DNA from: Massospora cicadina
Lineage: Eukaryota > Entomophthoromycota > Entomophthoromycetes > Entomophthorales > Entomophthoraceae
Direction: 5' to 3'
Assembly: GCA_022478985.1 (NCBI GenBank)
Contig: JAKSZP010000104.1
Span: 62,001-126,000 of the forward strand
DNA length: 64,000 bases
Below the pieces are notes generated by a model, which saw nothing but the letters and a program-made list of their open reading frames with translations, was not told the origin of the DNA and did no database searches. Of the stretch, positions 36,288 to 46,403 are shown piece by piece; the first letter of the stretch is position 1; each line of letters begins with the position of its first letter. Made by a program: the position numbers and the translations under genes.

Positions 36288-37883
36288 GTCAGGGTGCGTG
36301 AGCACCCAGTGGAGAGCCCAGAATGCCATAGGCACAGCATTCTGAGCAATTTGTAAGAGTGGAATTCTATTGGGGACGTAAATAAAGTAAAAGTTCATTA
36401 GCATACCAAAGACCCTCAAGACAAACCAGATAATTGAAATGGAGGCAACTGCAAGTCTTGAGGGGCAACACCCAAGGGCAGGAGAGGCAGAGAGGACAAC
36501 TACTCCTCAAGGGTTTGCAGTTGCTGGCCTTTGGATTTTAACAAAAGAGCTTGCACACCAGCAAGAGGCAGCACAGGGGCAGTCGCACGCTTGGAGGTGA
36601 GAATGGAGGGGAAATGTGACCTGTGAAAAGGGTTGAGACTGAGCTTTCCCTGGACGGGATGCTCCAAGTCCCACAGGCAGGCTGAGCTATCCGCGGCTGA
36701 GCCAGTTGTGGACCCTGAGTCTGAGAGTGGCAGGGCAGGGCACTCTGGTGCTGCTCCAACAGTGAAGCGGTTTGAAAGTCAGCAGTGGAACTGACAGGAA
36801 GGTTTGCATTAAACAGATGCGTGGTTTAAACAAGACAGAAGGTTTGTCATTGGGGGTGAGGCAGTTTATCATGTTTACAATCTGCTATGCGTGGCGGGAT
36901 CAAGCAACTGGATGATCCAGTTGGCAAATATTGGCATGAGAACTTGGGTGATGGTGTGCTTTGTGGGATCGATTAATGGAATTTTAGTAAAAAGTAAGGT
37001 GGACAAAGCTGCAGCAAGCTGTACGAAAATCTGACTTTTTTTAAGTGCAAAGTGCATAAGATAAGAGAATGAACTTACAACTGCTCTTGACAGGGAAGTT
37101 TCCTTAAGTACTAGGTAAATCACATAGGGGAGGTATCATGGGATTGGTTGTTTGGGGTTTGGCAATGGGGTTTGGTTGGCTGGCACATAGGGGGGTAGAG
37201 TGAAACTCGAGATTTTGGAAAAAATCAAAACAGTCTTTTGCAAGTTTTTCCACTTTCTTGGGACCAAACCAAGTTGACAGTAATGATCCAGGTCCTGGAC
37301 ATCTGAGTCAGCCTGTTCACATGATTCAGATTTTCTGGATATGTCCTGGGAGGCAGCGGCCATTAGGTTGAATTGTTTGAGACCTGGTCCAAACTCTCAA
37401 TTGGACTAATCACATGATCTGAACTTCCTATATCTGTCCCAGAGTGTTGGGGCAACTGTTCTAAGTTGTTTGGTACCTGGCTCAAGATCCGAGTTATTCC
37501 CCAATCTGATTTCCAGTGCTGGCCAGTCTGGACTGGATCACCCAGACTGAAATTTGCAGGCCAGGCTCAATGTTGGTAAAGGCTATGTCCCCAAAATTTT
37601 GACATGGTTTGCCTGAGGAGTAGGGGTACCAGGAGCCTGTCCATGGCCTCTGTTGTACACAATCTTTCTGCAGACTCCCTCTATTAAACTTACTAGGGTT
37701 GAGGAGGGGGAAGAGTGGGGATGGGTTATCCTTGGTGGGATAGCAGTCACCCAGCGCTCATCTACCATGTGTGCCAAGTCTCTCAACTGCAACAGAGGGT
37801 CCACTTGGCCCTTATGTCCTCTTTTTGTTTGTAAGGGGTGTTGCTCCCTATCCAGTTGTAGGGGCTGGTCTACAGGACTTACA
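36288..37883 (-). repeat. Gypsy-B 5' LTR
   Basis: Shares 'agagcccagaatgccatagg', 'ccaatcagatgg/aaccagataa' and the conserved peptide segment (37883-37583: 'LRDLAHMVDERWVTAIPPR') with the 3' LTR. It begins TGTAAGTCCTGTAGA on the minus strand and borders the Gypsy-F RT. Confidence 0.85.
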
Positions 37884-38630
37884 ACAAGTGTCTTCCTATG
37901 GGGAAGAGGGTAGGGATCATTAATGTTATTATTAGTTAAATGCTCATAGTCAATAAGGGGCGCAAATCTCATTGATCTTCTGAAAGAAAACTATGGGAGA
38001 AGCAATAGAAGAGGTTGATTTAAGCACCCATTCTTTTGTGAACATCGCATTTATCCACACCTCTAAGTCCTTTCCATCCTGCTCTAATATGGGTACAGAG
38101 GACAATTGATATTGATTACTTTGATTGTCAGGCGGAAGGCAAGATTATATTCGGTGTTGAAGGGAAGCAAGTAGCATTCTCCATGTCAAAAATGCTCTTG
38201 TAAAGGTCCAAGCTGGAAGGGAACTCTCCTGAAAACGCCAAGGAGGAAAGTTTTGAAACAATCGACCCCACCACTACAGCAGGGAAAAGGTATAAATATG
38301 CGTAAATTTGCTACAAATGTACAGTTTCATAAATGATAAAGAATTGAGCTCCAGGTTAATACTGATCTGTTGCTGCCGCCACCATTCAATCCAAAGATAA
38401 TGGGGAATAACAAATCTGGCACTGAGGAAACTTATCACAGAAACCAAAATGTCAGGAAAGTGGCAGATAAAGTTTAGACTAGCCTGCCAGTCAGGATGTA
38501 AAAACACCCAAAAGACGATCCAGAATTCTAGGGGCAAAGTTTTAATGACGTTTAAGTGGGCTGTGAGATAAGTAACTAATGAGCGCTGATGGGCCATAAA
38601 CATGAAAAGCAACTCAGCAAAAAGCCAGGC
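37884..38630 (-). pseudogene. Gypsy-F fragment: gag start, deleted gag-PR, RT start
   Basis: On the minus strand from the LTR at 38631 leftwards: a gag-like start ('AHQRSLVTYLTAHLNVIKTL'), then without the expected 1.5-2 kb of gag the end of a protease-like domain ('IEWWRQQQISINLELNSLSF'). RT fingers follow ('NCPLYPY', 'APLIDYEHLTNNNINDPYPL') and are cut by the Gypsy-B LTR. The same WWR-Q-HLNSN-LSF block occurs in Gypsy-G at 43000-42930, which identifies it. Gypsy-F is a relative of B and G with a large internal deletion. Confidence 0.82.
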
Positions 38631-39849
38631 TGTCACAGCCCCAGGGCCCATGGGTCTGGGCTAGGAAAGTTTGGGATCGGATTGGGTGGTTTGGATTCCC
38701 CCATGGGTAACTTGGTATATAGCATTAGTGAGAGCACAGATTCTGGCCTGAAGTGGAAAAAATTTCTCCCATAAAATGCTGAGATCCTTGTGGCGGATTG
38801 CCTCAGTAAGCGGGAAAATTCCAATAAATTTTTAGCATGGTAGACCCAGTTAACTACAGAAGGCAACAAGGTCACCAACATGACCATGACGACCCAGTTG
38901 TTGCGCGCCCTGTAATTCCACATTAGGGGTGTTATGGGGTTCCGCAAAGAAAGAATTAATTTTTTAAAGGTTGTTTTGAAGTTTGAGATTTTTTATTGAA
39001 TTTTATATAAAGAGAATTGACTGTTAATCAACCCAGTGTAGTACCATTTTTAAATGGTTGGTCAAAAGGTGAATAGCTTATTGAACGCATGGATTAGGGA
39101 CCTTGAGTTTCAATTAGCCCAGTGGAAGTTTGAGTGGGGGAACTGTTTAATTGAAACTGACTCCAAAAGTGTCATCAGCGGGCTGAGACATTATCAAATT
39201 TGTACATGGACGTCCAGATTTTGGCTTTGCTGCAATTTCACTGATTCAAGTGGCAACGTTTTGCCCAACAGATAACGGGTGCTGTCCATGGCCACCCCAT
39301 TTAGGGACAGTCCCAAGAGGTCGGGAATGGTTCAGGATGCCTATCCTGCCCGCACCTGATCACTCTTACATCCGGTTGGCCATGCAGGATTTGAAGGATT
39401 GAAAATTTGACGCCAATGGAGATGGTTGATACTGACAGCTATCTTTGTGAAGGCTAGTGCTGTTGGATATTTTTGCTAAAGGCTTGCTACTGATGGCTTT
39501 ATTCACCAAAGGTACCAGGCCGTTAGGCATTGTTGCCAATGGTTTGATGCTGTCAATTATTGTTAACAAAAACTTGATGCTGTTGGCCACCTTTGTCCCC
39601 TTTGCCTCATACTGGGCCCAATTTGCAAAAAACATCTTGCAAACTTCCTCAATCCGCCTTATCATTCCCCAATTGTTAGTAGGGGATGGGTGGCGGAATT
39701 ATCAAAGGGTAAACCATGACCAACTTCTCGTCTACCACATGGGCAAGGTCGCCCTGGGAAACAAGGGGGCGGATGGCCTTTTTTGACTTCTTCTGTACGG
39801 GAATTGAACGCCACACAGTCCAAGTGTAGGGGACGCACCCAGACTTACA
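38631..39849 (-). repeat. LTR shared by Gypsy-F (5') and Gypsy-G (3')
   Basis: About 1.22 kb, TGTAAGTCTGG ... GGCTGTGACA on the minus strand. On its right is a polypurine tract (AGGAAAAGGGACATATAA), as for a 3' LTR of G. On its left is the same leader that follows the 5' LTR of G ('GCCTGGCTTTTTGC'), as for a 5' LTR of F. It also encodes 'GDLAHVVDEKLVM' near 39745. Confidence 0.85.
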
Positions 39850-42800
39850 TTATATGTCCCTTTTCCTAAAGGGGGAGCACCACCACCATAAAATTGGGTG
39901 AGGGTCACATTTTTATGGGCTTTTGTGGCTTGATCGCCGTCAGCAATGCAATCTTTGGGGGAGGGGAGCATTAGGATGGGTAGCGTATAAAGTCTTGACA
40001 AGCTTCAAACAGTTAGCACAGTCGCAAGCACCAACCCAGCTATATTCAAAGGATGGATAGCCTTTCCACGCTACTAAATACTCAACTGATCTGCATTAGC
40101 ATAAAAAAAACCAAAATGGCATCAACTTCAGCTTCCTCCATTCCCTTGATAACAATGGGCTTGGGTTCATATGGGACTGTACTTTTGAATGGGGATAACT
40201 GTGAGACATGAAGTACAGGACGTTGCTTCCATTGGGCTGGCATTTTGAAGTAAAAAGCCATTCCCCAGATCCTCTTCCACCAAATGGGGCCTTTAGAGTT
40301 TGCTTGCTAACTTGCATGAGGGCACCTGCATGCGCAATTGCCGCGCGTCCAGCATGACGTGTGAACTGAATTTTATCTCACGCACTGGAAGAATCTTCTG
40401 ATCATTAAAAAGTTTATTATCACTAATGACCTTAGTTAATTGCTCCTAAAATAAAATCTAGGTGGCACAAATGTGCTGAGCATGGTTAGATGCAGCCGTG
40501 ACCTTCATATGAAGGTATGTGCTAACTTAAATTGACGTGTTATAGCCCAGGTTACCCTTATATGATGAGAAGCATGTAAATGCATGAATTTCGTTATTAT
40601 ACGCAAACTGGGCGAGTGGAAGGTTGTCTGCCCAGGTAACCTGGGCAGCTGCAACGTAGTACCGCATGTACAGTCACAAGATCTGATTGACTTATTCAGT
40701 CTGATCATCTGACCGTGGATGGTGCGCGGTGGAGCAATAGGGCGTAATTTTCAAAATTGCCAAGAGTTTGTTCCAAAATTGTGCTATAAATTGGGTCCTG
40801 CAGTCATTGATGATTTTCTGCAAGAGTCCAAACATAGAGAACACATGTTCATGAATAGTCGGGAAGTCTCCTTGGAGGTAATGGTGTAGAGCATGGATAA
40901 ACAAGTCAAATTTAGTGAAGCGGTCTACGACCATCATGACCGCTGTGAACCCATTTGAGCTGGGTAGCTCAACAATAAAGTCAACGGACACCAACGTCCA
41001 CAGCCCCTCTGCCTGCTGCAAAGGGTGGAGAAGGCCATCCTTACCAGACTGGTCTAATTTGGCCCGCGCACAAGTTATGCAGTTAGCAATCCATTCCAGA
41101 ACATCCTTCTACAGGCTAAGCCATTTAAAGGTTCGCTTTACTTAATCTATATATTTCTTGTTCCTCAGGTGACTAACCACAGGGGAATTGTAATGAGCTT
41201 GGATGACTTCGTCACGGAGGAGGAAGAACTCATAACTTAGACTTAAACTGGATAGGCCCCTTGGCCAGAGAATAAAGGGAATGCTTGGGGTTTGGAAGTG
41301 ACATCCTCTCCAAAAGTTCCAAACCTTCCGCATATGCCATCTGTGCCACTAAGCTCCACAAAACCAAGGGCACATCTGTACCTAAATCCATTACCAAAAC
41401 CATGGGAGAAATAATAAACAAAATTTGAGTTAGTGGGATAACTGTGACAAGGTCCACCTCATCTGATTCAGCTGTGCAAAGTGCAGGATTATGATTTAAA
41501 AAGTTGTAAAGCATATTTTATGCTCCATTAGCAAACTTTTACTTCAAATCATAGCACCACAAGTCTCAGTAGGTTCAGGCCTGCTGGTGTGCCAACTTCT
41601 GCAGCTTGCGGAAATATAGGAGAGCTCGGTGGTTTATAAACACAGTCAACTCGTGTTGAGCACCCTGCAAGAGATATCACCAATGGGTTAAGGCTCACGC
41701 CATAGCTGCCAACTCCTTTCTGTAGAAGGCCTAGGATTGCTCTTTGGAGGAAAGCTTGCAGTAAAAGTATGCCACTGGGTGTTCCAACCCAACGTTCTCT
41801 TAAAGAAAAACACCCCCACCACAGTGGCAGACGCATTGCATTCTGCAATGTAAAGTTTGAAGGGGTTCATGTGCTTGAGGACATGTTACGACAAGTAAAC
41901 CTCCTTGATTTAATCAAATGCCTGCTGGCACTTGGGCGTCCAGAAGAAGGGAACATTTTTGCCCATGAGCAGGTGCAGTGGCGCAGCCAACTGCAAGAGT
42001 GCGGAAGAGAACTTTTCAGTAAAATATGGTACCCAAGAAGCTTCTCAGTTGCTTCTAAGTCGTTGGGGTTGTCCACTTGCAGATGCCATCTAATTTTCTG
42101 GGCGGAATAACGTATCCATTTTCAAAATGAGACTCTACAAGTAAGTAACTTCCTCCTAATAAAATTTGCATTTTGAGGCTTGATGAACAAACTGGCCTTA
42201 TGCAGAACAGCCACAACGGCCTCCAAGTCTCACATGTTGTTCAGAGGAGGGGTTGTACCAGGATATCATCAATATATTAGACCGCGCAGATGAGCTGGAG
42301 ATCTTCTAAAACACGATCAATCATCCTTTAAAATGTTTCAAGTGTGTTATTCAGCCCAAAAGGCATTACTCAAAATTAAATTATGCCTCACCTAGCTGAT
42401 TACCGTAAGCCATTTCTGACCTTCTGCTTTCCTAATTTGATTAAAGGCGTTTACCAGATTGAGTTTTGAAAATACTCATGGCTTTGCAATCACTTGGCTA
42501 ATGGTCTGTCCCAGTGGCAGTGGGTAGGGGTCATGAACTGTGATATTTTTGAGGTTTCCATAACCCACGCAGGGGAAAAGCGAACCATCTGCCTTCTTTG
42601 CAAAGACAATGGGTGAGGCAACTGGGGATGTCTCCTTGAACAACAATTACTTTTGAACATGCCATCTAACCATGAATCAAGGACCGCATCCTCTTATGCC
42701 ATATGTGGGTACAGTGGGCATTTAACACTCACCACATACATCGTTGTCCAGAAATTAAGTCGAATTCTGTATGTGGGGGAAGGCAGCTAGCCTTTTTAGA

Positions 42801-43060
42801 ATAAAGAATCTTCTGGTAGGCCATCAACGCGGTTTGAAAATCCAGTGGAAGACCCATGGGAGGGACAAGAGTCATAATAGACCCTCAGCTTTATTCTTTA
42901 ATAAGGTTGTCAAGCAATAGAAACCTCCCTCTACATGGGCGTTAGCAAATGACAGCTTATTGGAATTTAGGTGGACTATCATATGCTGACGACGCCACCA
43001 ACTCACACCCAAAATTACCAGAGCACTAGGTTTGACATCACAGAAAAGCAATCGCAAAAA
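39850..43060 (-). pseudogene. Gypsy-G pol: protease end, RT, RNase H, integrase, chromodomain
   Basis: Protease C-terminus 'VSWWRRQHMIVHLNSNKLSF' near 42960. RT about 42740-42110: CPLYPHMA and a preserved YIDD (42265-42276), with many frame changes. RNase H and connection 42110-41550. Integrase 41145-40690: 'VSVDFIVELPSSNGFTAVMM' with the first Asp, NDCRTQF where S/N-D-x-G-x-Q-F is usual, and HHPRSDDQTE with the Glu. Chromodomain about 40140-39990: 'VEYLVAWKGYPSFEYSWVGA', with the Trp residues of the cage present. The enzyme set would reverse transcribe and insert the element; none of it is translatable now. Confidence 0.87.
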
Positions 43061-44476
43061 CTAAATTGGTGAAATGAGAAAGGCACTGGACGCCTTACTA
43101 TAAAGGATGACTGGGAGGCTGATGATGCAATCAACCTTGCTGGCCATAGACCTAGTCTAATTCGCCTGATGGGCCAACTTTAGACTCATGCAGTTACCCG
43201 GTGAACCCATATCAATCAGAGCCTCAAAGGCCACCTGGTGTGCCCCAATGCTAATTTTCATTGTTAATAAAAATTAGGCGTAATTTTGTTTATTAGTGGG
43301 TTGCGGTCAATTTTGCTGACAAAGTAGAGATTGAAACTAAATCAAGGAGAAGAACAAGTTTCAAAGGAACAAAATTGGTGTGGGCATGGGGTTAGATCAC
43401 ATTCTCCTCAGGCTGGTCCTCCGCAATCAAGGATGGGTGAGCCAGAACTAACCAGCTCTGTCACAAGGGCAGTATCGGCCTCCAGAACCAATATGGATAC
43501 TGAATTGGCATAAAGATCAGAAACTGATGCCAAGTCGGCAATTACAATCACAAAGTTCCCATTTTGAGGGCGGAAATCTTGGCAGAAGGTCACATTCATT
43601 GAACTCGCTGCTTTGAAAATCTGTTCCACTGTCTCCATAAGGATGGACCAAATTATTTGGTTAACGGAGACAAAATCCAACACAGTTCAGAAAATCTAAT
43701 AAATGACATCCCCTGGGAGATCCAGAATTGGGGCTTGCTCATGGAAAGCCGCAACAAAGGAAGCCATGCAAGGGGCTTCAAAGTTCATAAAAAATAAACG
43801 AACAGGCGTTCTGAATGTGGCACAGGAGATTTCAACGCTGATGACACTAACATAATAATCGAGGTAGGGTCACCTGGCCAAATGGCAGAGCAAAAAAGCC
43901 CCACACCCATGGTGGGAATCACCTTCAACAGCATCCAAAAGGGCCACGCTCTTCTGAGCATCTTTCAGCGATGTAACACTGTTCAGTGTGATTGTGGACT
44001 GCATCTACAACTCTGTGAGAGCATTGAGGACCTGATTTGCAACCTTGCAGGAGGGAACATATAAATCCCCTACTTGAGGGTGGGCTGAGGGGAAAGTGGA
44101 GGGCAATGGGGCAGTATTGTCATGGATAAATTTCTCCAATGCCATCTGGGAGCTGCTCACAAAATTGGCAATCAACCAGACAAATAACAAAAGGCAGGCT
44201 ACTGACTGCAAATTCATCTGAGAGGATGATAACCACTGCTGTGCTCATCTCAACAAAGATGGCGGAAATGGCCGGGAACAATGGACAGTTGATTTTGTCA
44301 GAAAAGCGGCAGATATTCAGACTGTCTTGCTAGCTGGGATATAAAAAGACCCAAAAGGCGAGTCAGAATGCCAGGGCACTGCTGCTCGACTGACATTTAT
44401 GTGGTCTGGGAGATAAGTGACCAACAAGCTCTGATGGGCTGCAAATGTGAAAAGCAACACGGCAAGAAAGCCAGGC
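43061..44476 (-). pseudogene. Gypsy-G gag region
   Basis: Segment between the 5' LTR and protease. The best blocks are 44217-44005 ('SQMALEKFIHDNTAPLPSTF', 'VGDLYVPSCKVANQVLNALT') and 43683-43408. The start of the region matches the gag-like start of Gypsy-F. No zinc knuckle is recognised. Confidence 0.55.
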
Positions 44477-45685
44477 TGTCACAGCCTCAGGGACCACAAG
44501 TCTGAGTGTAAAAAAGTTTGGTATTGGATTGGGTGGCTTTGATTCCCACCTGAGGGGAACTTTGGTATAGTGACATCGGTGAAAGTGAAGATTCTAGCCT
44601 GAAGTGGCAATAATATTGCCCATAAAATGCTGAGAGCCTGATGGCAGATTGCCTCAGCTAGTGGAGAAAATTCCAAGAAATTTTTAACATGGTAGGTCCA
44701 GTTAATTGCAGAAGGCAACAAGGTCACCAACATGACCATGATGGCCCAGTCATTGTGCGCCCCATTATTCTAAATAGGAGTGTTGTGGGGTTTCACCAAA
44801 GAAAGATTTAAAGTTTTTTTAAAAAAGGTTTGGAGAGCTAGAATTTTTATCTAATTTTTAATAAAGAGAATTGACCATCAATCCTCACAGTGTGGTACCA
44901 TTGTTTAAATGGTCAGTCAATAGAAGAATAGCATATGAGATGCATGGGATTGAGGTCCTTTAAGTTTTGACCTAACCCAATGGAACTTGAGTGGAGGGGA
45001 AACTGTTTAATTGAAACTGATTCCAAAAGTGTTATTGACGGGCTGAGACATTATCAGTTTTTCCACGGACGCCCAAATTGTGGCTTTGCGTAATTACTCT
45101 AACTCAAGTGGCGATGTCTTGCCCAAAGGGTAATGGGCGCCTCCCAGGGCTATTTCACGTAAAAACAGTCCCAAGAGGTTGAGAACAGGTTTAGTTGCCC
45201 AACCCACCCACACCTGATTGCTCTGGCAACTGTTTGGCCATGCAGGGTTTGACAAATTGAAAATTTGACGCCAATGGGGAGGGGTCAATACTGGCAGCTA
45301 TTTTTTCTGAAGGCCTAGTGCCGTCAGTTATTTTAGCTGAAGGCTTTCTACTGTTGACTTTATTTACCAAAGGTACCAGATTATTGGGCATTGTTGCTGA
45401 TGGTTCTATGCTGTCAGCCACATTAGTCCCCTTCACCCCATGCTGGGCCCGATTTGCTGAGAATTTGATGCAAACTTCTCCAATATACCATACCAATTCC
45501 TCAGTTGTTAGTATGGGGATGGGTGGCGGAATTCACAAATGGTAAGCCATGACTCACCTCTCTTCATTACATGGGCGAGGTCGCCCTCGGAGTTGAGGGG
45601 GGTGGCTGGCCTTTTTGGACCTCTTCTGGATGGGAAAGGAAACGTCACTCAGTCCAAGCATAGGGGACACTCCACCAGACTTACA
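44477..45685 (-). repeat. Gypsy-G 5' LTR
   Basis: About 1.21 kb, homologous to 38631-39849 throughout, for example 'gcagaaggcaacaaggtcac', 'aaggtacca' and 'agtccaag(t/c)(g/a)taggggac'. It encodes a diverged form of the same peptide segment (GDLAHVMKRGESW; 'PSPLASNFQFVKPCMA'). Confidence 0.85.
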
Positions 45686-45923
45686 CAAACCCATGCACCA
45701 ATAATGGTACAGGGCATCTCACCGCATGGCAAATCATTGAAGCTGACAGTGAACTTAATACCAATGTCCATCTACATCAATATCTTGATCCAAATCCTGG
45801 GTGACCTGCAAGCTCATAAAGTTCCCAGCTGCTTTTAATATCCATGTGAGCCTCAATAAATACCACTAAGAGCCTAACTAAATCTTGACAGGTAACAGAA
45901 AGTAAACCTGACCTTATTTATTA
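45686..45923. other. Unassigned spacer before Gypsy-C
   Basis: No coding signal recognised. It ends with the left TSD of Gypsy-C. The matching right flank begins at 60006. Confidence 0.4.
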
Positions 45924-45928
45924 ACCAC
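45924..45928. repeat. Left target site duplication of Gypsy-C
   Basis: accac, identical to 60006-60010; the 5-bp length is that typical of Ty3/gypsy integrases. Confidence 0.85.
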
Positions 45929-46343
45929 TGTCAAATTTGAGATAGCAACCAAATCAAATTCCCCACTTCTGGATTGGGCTGTGCCATATTGGTTCCCAAA
46001 CCTAACCAAGCTAAACTAATTTCAGGATCCTCCTCCCCTATTCCTGAGTCACATGGGGTGGCGTTTCCACCCATTTGGCCAGGTGAGCAGCGAATCCCTT
46101 TAAGAATGCCCACTAGGTGGCCAATCCAGAAGATTAGGAAATATCCTGAACAGATGGGCCCCAAAGATCCCTGAGGCACCAAGTCCCTGCTCACCCTATA
46201 AATATTATTGACATCTTTTGATTTAATAAAGTATTTGGTATTCTAACCCAATTTTACGTTTCCTTCTTGGCGCGCTTTCTGAATTTCCAACTTCAGGCCA
46301 CCTTCAAACCTCAGCGCCAGTCTAGAGAACTGCAGTGCCAACA
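45929..46343 (+). repeat. Gypsy-C 5' LTR
   Basis: 415 bp, TGTCAAATTTG ... GCCAACA. It contains a TATA-like 'cctataaatatt' and 'ttaataaagtattt', a likely polyadenylation signal. It is followed by a 4-nt spacer and the candidate primer-binding site TGGTGCTCACTAC. Confidence 0.93.
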
Positions 46344-46347
46344 AATG

Positions 46348-46360
46348 TGGTGCTCACTAC
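46348..46360 (+). promoter_or_regulatory. Gypsy-C primer-binding site (candidate)
   Basis: TGGTGCTCACTAC, 4 nt after the LTR. The identical 13-mer occurs 4 nt after the Gypsy-D 5' LTR on the other strand. The implied tRNA primer ends GTAGTGAGCACCA. I cannot name the tRNA. Confidence 0.8.
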
Positions 46361-46403
46361 TGAGGGTTTTAGCCGGCCTAAGTGAAAACATCTATCACGA
46401 ACA

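Larger units (their letters stand above)
29077..37883 (-). mobile_element. Gypsy-B, Ty3/gypsy chromovirus with long LTRs
   Basis: Minus-strand element: 5' LTR 36288-37883, gag, pol with chromodomain, 3' LTR 29077-30662. The LTRs are about 1.6 kb and roughly 85% identical over the stretch I compared by hand. The 5' LTR interrupts the RT of Gypsy-F, so B inserted into F or recombined with it. All protein regions are broken. Confidence 0.9.
38631..45685 (-). mobile_element. Gypsy-G, Ty3/gypsy chromovirus
   Basis: LTRs 44477-45685 and 38631-39849 with gag-pol between, all on the minus strand and heavily mutated. Protein similarity places it next to Gypsy-B: the same RT and integrase motifs, the same chromodomain type and the same LTR start (TGTAAGTC). 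A possible primer-binding site, TGGCTTTCTTGCC (minus, 44461-44473), follows the 5' LTR after 3 nt. Confidence 0.88.
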
